Source: Epiperipatus broadwayi (taxonomy: Eukaryota > Onychophora > Udeonychophora > Euonychophora > Peripatidae). Taken from it: a DNA stretch of 64,000 nucleotides. The notes under the pieces were generated by a model. It saw only the letters and a list, made by a program, of their open reading frames with translations. It ran no database searches and was not told the DNA's origin. Position numbers and translations under genes: made by a program. Shown one piece after another: positions 39,548-52,631 of the stretch (the first letter of the stretch is position 1; every line of letters starts with the position of its first letter). The stretch lies in contig JAQFVV010000502.1 of the NCBI GenBank assembly GCA_028023455.1, forward strand, positions 188,001-252,000, read 5' to 3'.

Positions 39548-39581
<34 letters not shown>

Positions 39582-40569
39582 TGCTTTAATCTTACAATAA
39601 TGTTCAAACTCGGTTTACTATGCAATAGAAAATATAAAAGCAGCTTGATTACTGATATTTAATTGCTTAACTATATGGATGTTTTCTAAAATCAATTTTA
39701 TCCTATATTTTTGGTATAATGTTCGCCTTTGAAATGAGCTTGTCTATCAAAAGTGCAATAAGATTATGTTTGGTATTTTTGTTTATTATTTTTTTATGTA
39801 TAAAACATTGATATATACTCATAGATTATTCAATTTCAGTGATAGAGTTGTGATAGTTTATTATAAGAAGTCTGTATAAATAAATGCCAGGAGAAAAAGT
39901 GTGAAAAGATAATTGCAAAATCATGTTATAAAGGCAACACCAATCAGAAATGTTGGGATAATATTTCTTTAAAAAAAAAAGTCTGATATATATAAAAGTA
40001 TATTTGCCTGGAGCAAAAATAACATCATATTAAGACTAAAGTAGAGAAACCTATTAGCAATTAAAATATTTTTATTATGATTGAGTCCTCTTATAAGTGA
40101 TCTGTATAATCCATCATGAGAATTAATAATGACAAAATATAAAGACTCAAATTTATGATTAATTAATATGATTTCTTTGAGAATGATGTGCTGCAGCTTT
40201 AAATCTTTTTTGGAAAGGGGGGGGGGGCTTTAACAACTGTTATTTATAACCATTTTGCTCTAGAAACTTGAATTAAACTTCTCTGTGGACTACTGACATC
40301 TTCATTTTTTTTGTAACTAATAAGGAGTCTACCAAATATAAAATGACTAACAAAAGCAGAGACTGATTGGTTGATTTTTTTGAATATGCATATTAAGACC
40401 CATTCAATTCATTGAAAAAGGGCAGGTACATAATTTCATGGTATATTTAATTATTCATAATTATATTTTACAAAATATTTTCATTATATTTTTTTGAAAA
40501 TAAAATATATTTATATTTCTAAAAAATAAGTCATACATCATGTGACTTGATTTAATAAGCTTGTAATTA
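39548..40569. other. Microsatellite and gene-free intron sequence
   Basis: (AT)n followed by (GT)n at about 39548-39581. There is also an 11-base G run at about 40217. Nothing else recognised. Confidence 0.5.
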
Positions 40570-40854
40570 TAAAAACTAAATAGCATGCAAGCTCTAACAA
40601 GCTTTATAGATAAATGCTGCCAAGAGAAAGCATTTTAAAAATCTCTATCTAGAAATCATCCCTATCCTCAGACCTGTTTCATGCTTTTGACATTCCGTAG
40701 TGAAACAGTATTTTTTGTCTAATATCCTGTTTCACCTACTATGTTCCATAGTGGTATTTATCCTCTATTTAAATCCCTCCAAATACATGTATATTAACGT
40801 ATATGTGCGTATATTTACATATTTGTGTACAATTAGATATATTCATGTCTTTGA

Positions 40855-41585
40855 TAAAAAATCAAGTCAGATGACCTTATTTTAATAAAGCTCGTATTTA
40901 CAAATGTTATATATAGAGTACGTAAAAATACACACTCTTATCAAGCTTTTAAAATACCCTCAACCCCAGACCGCAGTTTCTGCATCTAGCATCATCAGTG
41001 AGGTGTTAGGGATTAAAAATACCAGAACTAGTCTAGCATTTTATCAATGCCTAACTAATGAGAAGAAAATCTGAAATCTTCAGACATTTAAATGTCCACA
41101 AATCCAGCTATCTAACTCAAATAGCCGTATGGGACTGAACAAAATTCAGATACACCATATATTAATAGCTCTAGCAATATAAAATTGCCAAAGCCTTAAT
41201 AGCAAAAACTAAAATTAAATTGATAAAAAATCAAGTCAGATGTCAGATGACCTAATTTTAATAAAGCTCATGTTTACAAATGTTATATATAGAGAAAGTA
41301 AAAAGCAAACTCTTAACAAGCTTCAAAAATACCCTCAATCTCAGACCGCGGTTTCTGCATCTAGCGTCGTCAGTGAGGTGTTAGGGATTAAAAATACTAG
41401 AACTAGTCTAGCATTTTATCAATGCCTAACTATTGAGAAGAAAATCTGAAACTTTCAGATAAAATGCTAGGCTAGTTCTAGTATTTTTATTCCCTAACAC
41501 CTCACTGATGACGCTAGATGCAGAAACTGCGGTCTGAGGTTGAGGGTATTTTTGAAGCTTGTTAAGAGTTTGTTTTTTACTTACT
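40855..41585. repeat. Three copies of a ~220-bp repeat, two direct and one inverted
   Basis: Copy A (40855-41073) and copy B (41222-41447) are direct repeats sharing aatcaagtcagatg, gtttctgcatctagc and agtgaggtgttagggatta. Copy C (41449-41585) is the inverted partner of B, only one or two bases away, so B and C form a tight hairpin. The plus-strand frame at 41240-41449 lies in copy B and is not a gene. Confidence 0.8.
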
Positions 41586-43971
41586 GTATATATAATATTA
41601 ATGTCTGTATGGGTATTGTTACATAATGCATATACTTAGTAATAAATTGTATAATAAAATTAAAAGTGATGTAAACATTGTTATAGGTGTAGGAGAGCAC
41701 CTACATATATATGCGAATGAAACCGCAACACAATAGATTTTATAAGTGTTGCAATGCAATTAAATTATTTTATCTTTAATTTATTAAAATAGAAATGTAC
41801 AAATGTCTTTTTATTCAACTTAAAATTCACATATAAATTTCCAATTCTAGAGGTGACAAGATTACACATATAGCAGAATGTTTACAAAATTTAAATGTTT
41901 TAAAAGATTGCCTGTTTCTTGGAAAATCATTGGTAATATTTCTTCCTGCAGAGCTGTTTGAAATAAATCTAAAATTAAATTATTCTAATAAATTTCTAAA
42001 GCTAGCTATATTGTTAAACATTGATAAATTATAACTTCTAAATGTTTTCTCAATAAATTAAATTCAACTCTGTAATATGAAATAATATAACTTTAAATTA
42101 ATAATAATCATTACTGTAACAGTCTTGCCTATTAATTGAATAATTATAATTTAATAATTCTCCAGAACATAATAACTAATACTTTCTAATCTGCGATCAT
42201 ACCGATTCTCTTTTATTTTATTTCTTTATTTCATTGATATTTAACCACTAAACATCACATGATCACCATTTCTTATGCTTCCTCATAACTGTTATTTATG
42301 CACAAGCCTTCTGGCATCCCTTGATTAAAATTTTGCACTGAGTGACACTATTGTATGGAGAGTTTTGCCTGTTTTAATTTCATTGATATTTGTGATATGC
42401 CAGCATTCTGAAAGGAGATTAATAATATTAGTAATTTAGAGACAATTAGAAGCTTTCACGTAATTGATTTATGCCGCTTCTTTAGCAAATATAAATCATC
42501 TTGACATCTTTTTTATATATGTATATTTAGTTAAGCTATTATGTTTAGCTGATTGTCAAGGTTTGTATGTTAATAAATATGACTAGTTAATAATCGCAAG
42601 AATGATATAAAAGCATAAATTCTATATCTTGTATGGGTCAGAGGGTATTCATTTATTATTTAACACTCGCAAAAAGCGTTTGCATAATTTAGTTTGAAAA
42701 AGCCGATATGAATGTGATTACAATTGTATACAGACGCTATAAAAAATAAATGCTGATTTACATATTATAAATGATTAATTAAGCCCAAAATATGCTTTAT
42801 TTCTCCTTAGTTTATTTTATAAATTATCCAGGTTCAGTTTAAACTAGATTACTTTAGTAAAACCCATTTAACATGTTCTGATTATGCTAATTTAACTAGT
42901 TTCACAGAATGAAACTAGTTTATTAAGTGTTACGAATGTGTCTTTATAAAGCACACACATGCAATATGCCTTGCTATATTTCTTTATTAAAATGGGCTCC
43001 TGGTGAAATACCATTCCATTATTATTAGTTCGAAAAGCTCTTCTAGAACTGGAATATGAGGGTCCAGAACTGTATTTTAAGCTGCTCCAATCTCCCAAAC
43101 TAAATGTTCTTCATATTATGATAGCAAGTTGTATGGTCCACAGGAACTGAGTACTTGGTAGGCTACAATCTTTATTTAATTAATGTAACACTTTAGTATC
43201 AGCTCTGCTACAAACCCCAGTTCATCCCTCCATATAGTAATTCAGTTCAGCATTGATCTGAACACCAGATCTAGTTTATTTTAATAATCTGCATAGAGAG
43301 CATATTTATTGCTTGTTATGTATAAATTAACCATAATAAGCTATATTTCGTCAGTTATCTTTCTTGTAAGATTTAACTCATCACGAACCAAGAATAGATA
43401 GCATACTATATTTAGGCATGATTATAGACAGCAGATATTAATTGTAATAAACTTAAAGTTAAATGACTTAAAGTGCATCCTAAAGATGAGACCTTGTATC
43501 TAACTCAGTTCATCATTGTAAGACATCTGCAAGTGTAAATCCCAATGCACTTCTAATTTTGTACTAATTAACTGATGATTTATTAAAGATATTAAACTTA
43601 TAATAATGTTAAGTGTATTATTTGCAATCCATTCCTAAATCTTATCCAAATCTATTATAATTTAGTGTTATTTATTAGTATATGCATTATCTCAGCAAGC
43701 CATGAGCGTGTGTTTGTTAGGTTATTGTTGATTTAATATTTTCCTGAGTCTCATACTTCACCCTGTGCTACTGCCAACTTGTTAACTAAAGGAGACCAAG
43801 TGTAACCTCATAGATGCCATCCATAGGGTAGTAGATTGTGGAGCATTGATAGAGGAACTGAAGTGTGATCTGATTCGATGTCTCAATCCCTCATCCAGAT
43901 CAGCTTTGCGATAATTTGTCAAAATTATGGATTTTGTTGCATGAATATGCAAATATGACCAAAACATTAAT
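41586..43971. other. Intron sequence without a recognised gene
   Basis: AT-rich. The segment at about 43740-43970 has more balanced composition and a minus-strand frame with DEGLRHRIRSHFSS, which could be a transposable-element remnant, but I cannot assign it. Confidence 0.4.
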
Positions 43972-44228
43972 GAGGAGCTAGGATATTACAGACCCCAGAT
44001 CCAAAATACCAACTCAAAGCCAACACTTATCTGGTAGTTAAATAGACAATCTAAAATTTTCAGATATCGAGATGTATAGCTATTTAAATTGGATGGCTGG
44101 GTTTGAAAACATCTAGGTGTCTGAAAATTTCAGATTGTCTACTTAAAAATTAACTACCAGGTAAGTGCTGGCTTTGAGTTGGTATTTTGGATCTGGTGTC
44201 TGGAATATCCTAGCACCTCAATGAGGAA
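43972..44228. repeat. Hairpin repeat, about 255 bp
   Basis: The left arm has agatccaaaataccaactcaa and the right arm its inverse, ttgagttggtattttggatct. The outer ends gaggagctaggatatt and aatatcctagcacctc also pair. The loop part resembles the segment at about 41085-41130 in inverse orientation (cagacatttaaatgtcc-like), so it belongs to the same family as the repeats at 40855-41585. Confidence 0.75.
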
Positions 44229-44341
44229 TGCCAAGAGCATGAAACCAGTCTGAGGATAGGGATGATCTTTAGATTAAGATTTTTTAAATGCTTTCTCTTG
44301 GTGCCATTTATCTGTATAGCTTACGTTCTTTAGTTTTTATA

Positions 44342-46514
44342 TTTATATTTCCACTTAGATTTTTTTAAATATATTTCACTTTTAAAAATACAAGTTCAGA
44401 AACATGGAAAATGTTAAATCAAAAGCATATGGTTGGCATTCTCCGCTATACAATAGCAGTTCTGAATTTTTGTAATAACTTAATAAATATAAATGCACTT
44501 TTCAATTTCAGATAAGTATTTTATATATTTGTTATGGCTTTTTAATAATTCATTCAGTTTTAAAAATTGGAATTCATTTGACAAATATTTATTTATTTAT
44601 TTTTTACAACACTATTAAAACAAAAACCAATGAAAATAAAGCTATTGCTCCTGTTACATATTTCTTTATACATACATAGTTGAGGTGGATTGAGGAATTA
44701 ATCGAAAGTACTTCTGCAGATTGAAAGACTATATAATAATTAATTACCATTATATTTATTATTTTTATTGTTATTACAAGTTTTTTAATTAATGAATATT
44801 TTATTTGTATATATATTGTAATACAATATTGTTAATAGATGTTTTTGATGGAAATTCATTTAAATCAACTTTATTAGAAAGCACTTAATCTAAAACAATT
44901 GCACCAGTCAAGAGTCAAAGTAAACTGATAGACTGTATATTTGGAAAATTCAAATATGATTTCTTAAAATATTTTGTGTATACTTAAATTTATCACTAAA
45001 CATCACTGTTTCAATATACTTAAATTTGTAAGAAATCAAATCCAGTTTATTGATTCATAATATTAAATAATGGTTTTCAACATTAAAATTAAAATGTTGA
45101 ATTATTAATTCAAATCTCTACTAGCTTTGAATAGAAAAAAATTAAATGTTAAAGAATATGGTTTGATAAATGTTGAAGAAAAATAAAAGTAGTTAATTAT
45201 CAATGACTGAATGACATTAGCTATAATTTAAGTGGAGCTCTATTAATGATAAAATAAACCAATTATGTGAAAAGAGTAATAGTGAGTTTTTGAATGTATG
45301 GGAATCCTTTATTATAATACAAAACAAAAAAAATAAGCATTATTTGCAAGTTTATTTAAATGATTCTTTTCTCTGTGTTTTTATTTGTAAAGACCGAAGA
45401 AAATTTATTTTTAATACATTTGTTGAACTAAAAGTGTTTCTATAGAAAAAAATGTTATATTTTTTTTATTTTATACTTTTAGTTATTTATACAACAATGA
45501 ATTACTGAAAACAATTTTCAATTAATTATTCAGTTTTAAATTTACATTTTCCATTAATTTTTGGATCAAATTGTTTGCAAACTCTAAAAAAAATGTAAAT
45601 AAGTGAGTAAAAATTGAGTTGCAAAATTTTATTACACAGAGGACGAGAAAATAGAATTAGTAAAATAAGAGTATATAAAAACAGAATAATTTTTAATGAA
45701 GGTAGTATGCATCTGTCAAAATGGGATGGAGGAGGTATAAAGTATTAGGACACATCATTATAATAAATTTTATATTTTGCAAAATATAGGAAGAGAGAGA
45801 TCTTAAAGGTTAATATTTTTAAAAAGAGGAGTAATGATTAAGATATACAAATAATAGGTAAAGAATATATTTTACTAACTTACTAACAGCTATATTGCAT
45901 AGACGATTGTAAAAAAAGGTTTCTTTGAGAAATATATAAAAAAGTGAGGTGGAGTCAAATTATATATAACAACCACATATATGTTGTATTTAAATATAGT
46001 TTATAAAAGGGTATGAAAAATAATGTAGTTGTTAAAATTTAATACATGCAAGGAAATAAGATAATGGAGAAGTGGTCAGAATTAAAACATTATTGTTAAT
46101 GAAGGACTTGAAATGAAAGCTGTAATAAATACATGCTTAAGAGAAGATGAACATTTTTTTAAAATTTATACTGGCAAGACGTGAATAGGAAAAAAAATGT
46201 TCTCAACATATTTGTAATTAAAAGATAAAAAACTTAAAAATAATGTAAAAAAAATCTGTAGAATCGCAATTTTCAATCACAATGCATGAAACCTTAAGTG
46301 GCACTATACAAAAAAAATCAGCCAATCATTCTATACCATACATATTTCAAGACAACTTCTCATCACCAATTGATATGGAATGCCATCAACACTTCACAAA
46401 AGTGTTCTACCAGATTAATAACAGATTTTTCATTCGATGTAAAGCCTGATAATAAATGTTTTAGATTTCTGTAATAGAAGTGTATTCTCTCCACTTTGTG
46501 TATATATTTAAAAA
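44342..46514. other. Intron sequence, nothing recognised
   Basis: Very AT-rich. No coding, RNA or repeat signal that I can support. Confidence 0.4.
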
Positions 46515-47300
46515 GCAGATATATTAATTTTCAACTCGGATTTAAAATTTATATCTGAATTAGGGATAATCTCTAATGTAATAAACAGTGATAATCAATG
46601 GACTTATTTAAAGTGGTTGGTCTCAAGTGTGTGAGTGCAAAATGATACTTGAAATTAAAGAGTAATAATTTGATATTGATGAACAATCAAAGAAGATATG
46701 TATCGGTAGTTGTCTTTATCAAATATCAAATGTTTCCTCACATGTTTTAAAAAGATTTAGTGGAATGGAAATTTTAAATATATCTCAAAACTACTGCACA
46801 TAAAAAGGAGAGAAATAAAATCAGCTTACATTATTAGTTTATGTTTAATTGACAACATATATATTAATCTTTAATTAAGATTCGATGTATATATCAGCGC
46901 TAGGGATAATCTTTAATAAATATTTTATAGTTATCATTAATATACTTATCTTAAGTAGTTGGTATCAAAGAAGTGGGTACAGAAAATATAATACTTTTTA
47001 ATTAAAGTGTAATAATTTGGTACTGATAATAAATTCACGTTTCAAGAATGTATTGGTCCAGTGGAAATTTTGAGTATACTTCAGAAACTATTAAACATGA
47101 AAAAAAAAAGGAAATCAAGTTATTTCGTTAATTTTTATTTAATTAACAAGATATATTAATTTTTATTTAAAGTTTAAAGTTCATATATGTGTTATAAATA
47201 ATCTCTAGTTTAATAAATGATTAATTGTATATCATTAATATATTGAAGTAGATGGTGTCAAAGTTGTGAGTACACTAAAAAATCACAGTGTAATATATAT
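46515..47300 (+). repeat. Degenerate tandem repeat, three ~300-bp units
   Basis: Units begin near 46515, 46856 and 47146 with atattaat(t/c)tt. Each then carries a (g/t)ataatct(c/t)ta block and a short segment near a(g/a)tgtgagt or tcaaag(a/t). Identity between units is low but the order of blocks is kept. The reverse complement of the repeat at 943-1538 matches this family, for example tcaaagttgtgagt at about 47259. Confidence 0.55.
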
Positions 47301-48118
47301 ATATTCCACCTTTATTGTTAAAAAGCGGTTGTCTTGACAACAGTTTGAGATTGTTGATTGGAACTGCTATTGGGATTATCTAAGTGTTGACTGGTTTCTA
47401 ATTATATATATATATATCACAATATGATTAATCATTACTTAGAAAATAAACCTAATTTTACACAAACTAGGTAGCTCTATCCAGCTCATCTAACCATAAA
47501 TCTTCAACCTATTGTCAAGTCAATCTCTACAAGTAAAAAACGAATTCCCTTTTCACTCTGAACTAAGATCTTAATATAGACAAAGAGCACTATCACATAT
47601 GTTAATAGAAAGAGATTTTTATATTCCTAGAAGTTTAAATAAAGCCCAGCAAGTAAGTAAATATAACGTCTTGAGAGTAAATTAAAATCCTGAACCACGT
47701 TTTTTAGCTATATTGATATCACAGGGAAAGTTAAAATTCATCTTTTGTTCATAGAAGTTACTTTGACAACAAATTGAAGGTTTATGGTTCAGATAAGCAT
47801 GTTTTTTATCATGTTTTGTGCAATATAAGACTTATTATCTAATTAATATTTAATATAAGTGGGTCATAGAATGTTTTCAAATGATTATTTTTCTCTATTT
47901 TTAAACAGGTTATATTTTTCTGTTTGATTGATATATTTAAACTTTTAGGAATACAAAAATCTCAATCTATTAATGGCCTGTATCAGCAAACTCTTATATT
48001 AAGATCTTAACCACAGTGGAATTCATCTTATATTTATAAATTTTCCTTGATAACAAGTTAAAGATTCAAAGTTTGGATAATCTTGGGCTGTTAATCATGT
48101 GATTATATATATTCTTAC
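47301..48118. other. Intron sequence next to an exon
   Basis: Contains (AT)n tracts near 47405. No other recognised feature before the splice donor at 48117. Confidence 0.4.
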
Positions 48119-48238
48119 CTTCATCTTTATGACTTTTATTTAAGGTTTCATGCAGAAAAGGCACCATTGTTGTTGCTGGAATTTCCTCATTATCAATCAA
48201 ATTCTTTGTAGATTTTTCTGGATTTATAGTTGTAGCTT
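48119..48238 (-). CDS. Host gene, internal coding exon
   Basis: The minus-strand acceptor ctttttatttag precedes AAGCTACAAC at 48238. The exon is 120 bases and ends GATGAAG before gtaagaat, a good donor. It is phase 1 on both sides. The translation starts ATTINPEKSTKNLIDNE and continues with a short apolar part (TTMVPFLHETL) to KSHKDE. The composition is polar with many Thr, Asn and Lys. No domain is recognised. Joining to the exon at 61303 gives Glu at the seam, and joining to 23828 gives Asp. Confidence 0.7.
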
Positions 48239-48809
48239 CTAAATAAAAAGATTATTACAAATAGCACTTAATATTAATATGAAAAAACATTAGAAAATTA
48301 TAATGAAAAACTTTTTTTTCAAAGAATATATTTCTAATCTATTCATTACATAACTAATATATCTGCCTAAATATCTAGACACACCCTTTCATCTAACTAT
48401 CTTTACACTTACTTATCTATAATCAATATTTATATATTTACCTAAATAATATTAGCTCATTGTAATTATTTCAGTGAATGCAAAAACAAAAAGACCTGAC
48501 ATTGAAGCTCATTATGCCACTTCCATTTCTTGTATGTCATATTACCTTCAGAATCAAATTATTGTTCTTTCTTCATGGTTGTACCACTTAGCATAAGTCT
48601 TAGTATTCAATGGATCCAGATGGTAGTGTTTAATAAATCTTTATCCAGTGCTGCTTTATCTAATATTCCCAAACTAGTTTCTAGCTTATGACTTTCATGT
48701 GATGTTTTATTGGTCTCATTGTCTAAATGATGAACCATTTAATTATTATTATTATTCTTAATTAGAAGGCAATCAGCTTTTGATATGCATCGTTTATTCA
48801 TGTTCCTAT
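48239..48809. other. Intron sequence with a weak dispersed-repeat copy
   Basis: At about 48610-48645 a minus-strand relative of the short dispersed repeat occurs (gatttattaaacactaccat). It is followed by caaactagtttctagctta, which also occurs near 5170. Confidence 0.4.
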
Positions 48810-49325
48810 GTCACTGATGTTATAGTGAGTACATCGAACAACCTCAAACCCAAATGCAAGAGAGAGACTTTTTGAGAAGATAAGAATAGTCATCTTATCT
48901 TTATATATATATTACTTTTTTTAGTCATCTTATCTTTATATTTAAATACAATTATATAGGCCAATCTAAAGCATTAGTTAGTTAGTAACATGAGAAAACA
49001 GTGCATGTCAAATGCTGATTACCTTCTGCTCAAGTGTTATGAATAAAAACTGTGCTTGTAAATTATACTATTAAATTGATTCTAAACATCATCTCATATT
49101 GACCAGTCATAAATTTGAAACTTTTTCTGGTTTAACTATAAATTAATATAATGAATGTAAAAGTTATGAAAATTAAATTTTCATGCTCTCATTTTGAAAT
49201 GCTTTAGATTGGCCTATTTAATTGCATTTAGATATAAAGATGAGACAGCTGTTCTTAAAAGTCTCTATCTTGCATTTAGATTTGAGATTGTCCACTATAC
49301 TCACTATGACATTGGTGAGATAGTA
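48810..49325. repeat. Foldback MITE of the 'agattggcctata' family
   Basis: The ends are inverted: ttatagtgagtacatcgaac at the left and the counterpart ccactatactcactatgaca at the right. The arms continue with aaatgcaagagagagac/gtctctatcttgcattt and with taggccaatctaaagca/tgctttagattggccta. The loop of about 210 bases has one copy of a segment that also occurs just outside the right end. Related arms occur at 54262-54345. Confidence 0.75.
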
Positions 49326-49412
49326 ACGTGAGTTAACAGTGTATAGTGAAGACTGATTACCTTCTGATTAAGAATTATGAACAAAAACTGCACTTGAAAA
49401 TTATGTTATTAT
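49318..49412 (+). repeat. Direct repeat of the MITE loop segment
   Basis: This matches about 48979-49075: both have agtaac(a/g)tgag, ctgattaccttctg, and atgaa(t/c)aaaaactg. One copy is inside the foldback and one just outside, so the foldback arose by, or inserted next to, a local duplication. Confidence 0.6.
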
Positions 49413-49756
49413 TATTATTATTTATAGTCTATAATAAATGAAGATTTAAATGCCCAATTGTTAATATATATTATTTCTTACACAGTAGTTTTAAATAAAA
49501 AACATCAATGTAAGTCTCTTTGGATAATAAATAACATTGATAGAAAGATGTTTTAAGATAAAAATTAACATTTAAGAGTATTTGTGTTAAACTGCGTAAC
49601 AATAAAATAAACGTTTTAATTAGAATACAAAAATTATTTGTTATTATAGAATTTTATCAAACAAATATACTACTACAAAATGGTATCTCATAAATAAATA
49701 ATCAAATAGCTTTATTGCTCAGAATGTATAAAAGAATTGAATCATCAACATCATCA

Positions 49757-49945
49757 TCAACCATTATCAATCCACTGCAGGATGAAGGTCTCTCCAAGTT
49801 CAATCCATCTTCTTCGATTTTTAGCTTCTCTTCTCCACATCACCCCTGCACACTTTCTTATTTCATCCATCCATCTCACATGTGGTCTCTTTCTGGGTCA
49901 TTTACAATCTATTTGAGCAGGAACAATGGACCTAGTATATCCAGT
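49757..49945 (-). pseudogene. C-terminus of a LINE ORF2 protein
   Basis: On the minus strand a frame from about 49900 to the stop at 49757 reads KRPHVRWMDEIRKCAG, then MWRREAKNRRRWIELGE and TFILQWIDNG. This is the conserved end of ORF2 in many non-LTR retrotransposons (a GRP..RW.D.I, W...A.dR..W, EA...QW pattern). It is followed by a (GATGAT)-type tail at about 49735-49756, which marks the 3' end. The copy is truncated at about 49945, where the LTR element begins. It lies in the sense orientation within a host intron. Confidence 0.75.
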
Positions 49946-49949
49946 GCCA

Positions 49950-50490
49950 TGTCATTAGTTGGCAGCTGGATAATTATATTTTATAAATAAGAAAAAAACA
50001 ACCAAAGTTTAAATAAATTTCAAGGGTTTATTTACTCTGAATAATAATAATTATACTAGTAAAGATTAGTAATTCAATTCCCTATTTACCAGTTGGAACA
50101 AGATCACATAAACCTCTTAACACTTCATATCTCCTTAGAGATTTAATATCTATAGTCTCTTTAATTCTGAGGTTTGTAACTATATAATTTTGTAAACACA
50201 CTACAGCTCACACCCATTATTCTGAGATAATTGAATTGGATTCATAACTAGATTCTTCATTAATAATTTTCAGAACAACTGAACATAACTCAATTCAGGA
50301 TACCATTTTATACACTTCTTTTTCACTCCTCATTTGCATACTGTTCTGATTTGCAAAAAGTGAACTTTTTTGCATGAAAGTTAACCTGTTGCAATTTCCA
50401 GATAGTAGTTTCTTTTTCTATATAATAATTATTTATTCTATACCTGGAATGTATTTCTATATATTTTTTAATAATATATATGTGTATACA
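49950..50490 (-). repeat. 3' LTR of the decayed Ty3-type element
   Basis: 541 bases, homologous to 52632-53219. It lacks a block of about 50 bases that is present in the right copy near 53040-53090. The left flank is the truncated LINE end. Confidence 0.7.
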
Positions 50491-50599
50491 TAAGCATTCC
50501 TCCCATATTCAAGAAATATGCAGAATTTTATACACAAAATTTTTTACTTGCTCTTGAACTAGAATAAAATCAATTTATGAAATGATCTTGTAACCTTAT

Positions 50600-52600
50600 C
50601 AGTTTCCTTCATATTTGGGTAAGCCTTATTGAGGCTCTGTTTCCTTCTTCTGGCTCCATAGTCTTTCCTTCTTCCAGTTTATTTGTTATTTTGATAGTTT
50701 ATTCTTAAACAGGAGAATCAACTAGAGTTTTTAATTCAATTTCATCAGAAATATTAGACTAATTCCCTCTCTCTGGGTTTGGAATAACCACTATGTCTTC
50801 TAATGCTTTTGTTCTCTGTTCTTTAATGGGTTTTATATGATGTTTAAACACACTATCATCTTTTAACCTTATTTTGCGTAAGATTTTTGTAATTATTCCT
50901 GGAACCCTTAATCCATACATTTTGGTTCATGATAAAATTTTACATTTTCCAAATAATCATTTTTCTTTCTACTTTTGTTTGGAATTAATATGGACAAGTG
51001 TCATCCCTGGCATCATCTTAATAGAAAATCTGCAAAAGTTTTCTTTGTAACCATGCTGGGTGTAAAATGCTGATAAAACATAGCAGCAGTAATTGTTTCA
51101 TGTATGTCAGCATATTCTTGCTTGTTAAATGCAATTTTCAGTTGAATTGTTTTCTCCACTATACCATTAGATTTCAGATGATAAGCTGGGTGTTAATACA
51201 GGCTGTATACCCCCTGGAGAAAAAGTTTTTTTAATTTCTCTGAGATAAACCCAGTTCCATTATTATAGTCACTGGATAAATATGTGTTGCAAGGAGTTTG
51301 TTCAAAATTTTTATTACACTTTCTGTGCCTGTGTCATTTACTACACAATATTATACCCATTTTGAATATACACCTATTGCTACAAGAATATTTTTTCATA
51401 AAGTTGACTTGCATAGTCTAAGTGAACTCAATGCCAAGTTTTTATAGTTTTAGGAAATTTCTTAGCCGGTAAATTTGGTTTAGCAGTTTTCACATGTCTG
51501 ATATTCCGAAAGGCTTAAATTAACTTCTTCTTAACATTGGGTTAAGATTCCATTAGTTGCATATAATGGTAATTATTTCCTATGGGTATTTACTCATACT
51601 GGACTATCTCTAATTGTTATGCAGTTGCCATTTACATCTGAGACTATTACCGTAGATTTTACAATTTGTCATTGATGTTTGCTTTTTTATGAATCGTATT
51701 CCAGTCTTTCCACAATATTAATGATATTCCTGCCTCATTATCAATACCCATTTGTACATTTCATCAAAGATTTTTATGTTTAGTTTGAGCATATCATAAC
51801 TATCTTCCAATTTATTTATCATTGTCAACTTTTTACACACACGCATCCCTCCTCGATTTCTTCTTTTGCTGTAAATCTTGCTTTACTATTTGTCCCATAA
51901 CTTTGACAAGTGACTTTTCAATTTATAGTTAAAACTTTTTCTATTTATATGTGCAGCTAGCTTTTTTAAGTGACATGTTTTTTCATAGCAATAATAAGGA
52001 GAAGTCTGAGTTAACTTTCTAGGTATTTCTCATGGCTTTGCCACATTTATACTTATTTCTGAAGAATCACTCCTTCACATTTTTGAAGATTTCCATATAA
52101 TCTACCATGGCTTAATACATTAATGCCTATTCAATAGTGACCTTATATGTTAATTTCTTTTTGATTAGTAATATTTCTTTGTTCTATATCTCTTATTCCT
52201 CATAGCAGCTGATCCAGCAGCACTTGTTCAATGTAATTCTTAAATTCGCATTTTTTTACAAACGTTAGGAAGATCAAGTCCTATTCACATATATTTTCAT
52301 TTTGTGTTTGTATCCTCCCTTGAAAACAAAGATGTGCTGTAAATTTCAACATTACGAGTTTAAAACAAGTATTTAGTTTTTATTCATAGGGTATTTCCTC
52401 GGGTGGCTTGGAATCACATAAACAATTTTCCAGATTCAAGACATCTTTGCCAGACATCCATAATAGCATTGTAACTATAAGTTCATGCTCTGAATTTTGT
52501 ATATCAAATGTTATTGTCATATTTCTGCTTTTTCAGTTCACTGCACTCCCAAATTTAATATCTTACAGTAGTCCTACACTTAAGCTTCTTGTTACACTGT
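50600..52600 (-). pseudogene. gag, protease and integrase remnants
   Basis: Read from right to left with many stops and frame changes. About 52470-52150: Gag-like pieces (ARNVEIYST-like, then FKNYIEQVLLDQLL). About 51770-51600: a protease-like MGIDNEAGISLI, where the usual D-(S/T)-G-A active site has changed. About 51480-50900: an integrase core with HLDYASQLY (first catalytic Asp), then SDYNNGTGFIS (second Asp) and HPAYHL.SNGIVEK holding the expected Glu. No reverse transcriptase motif is seen. The product is certainly non-functional. Confidence 0.7.
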
Positions 52601-52631
52601 CTAACTGTGCCAAATAATATTTCCAGGGTGA

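Larger units (their letters stand above)
40570..44341. repeat. Inverted pair of ~125-bp arms, 3.5 kb apart
   Basis: The left arm (about 40570-40696) and right arm (about 44224-44341) are inverted copies: gataaatgctgccaagagaa pairs with ttctcttggtgccatttatc, and cctatcctcagacctg with ccagtctgaggatagg. Either these are the ends of one 3.8-kb composite element or two members of a foldback family in opposite orientation. The interior holds further related repeats and no transposase. Confidence 0.6.

Noticed and set aside
30122-39640. A 9.5-kb element with inverted ends (ttgaaccgagttcgaa at the left, ttcaaactcggttta at the right)
   Set aside because: The short match is isolated, and the neighbouring blocks occur in the wrong order for a terminal inverted repeat. 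Three separate elements with their own ends lie inside.
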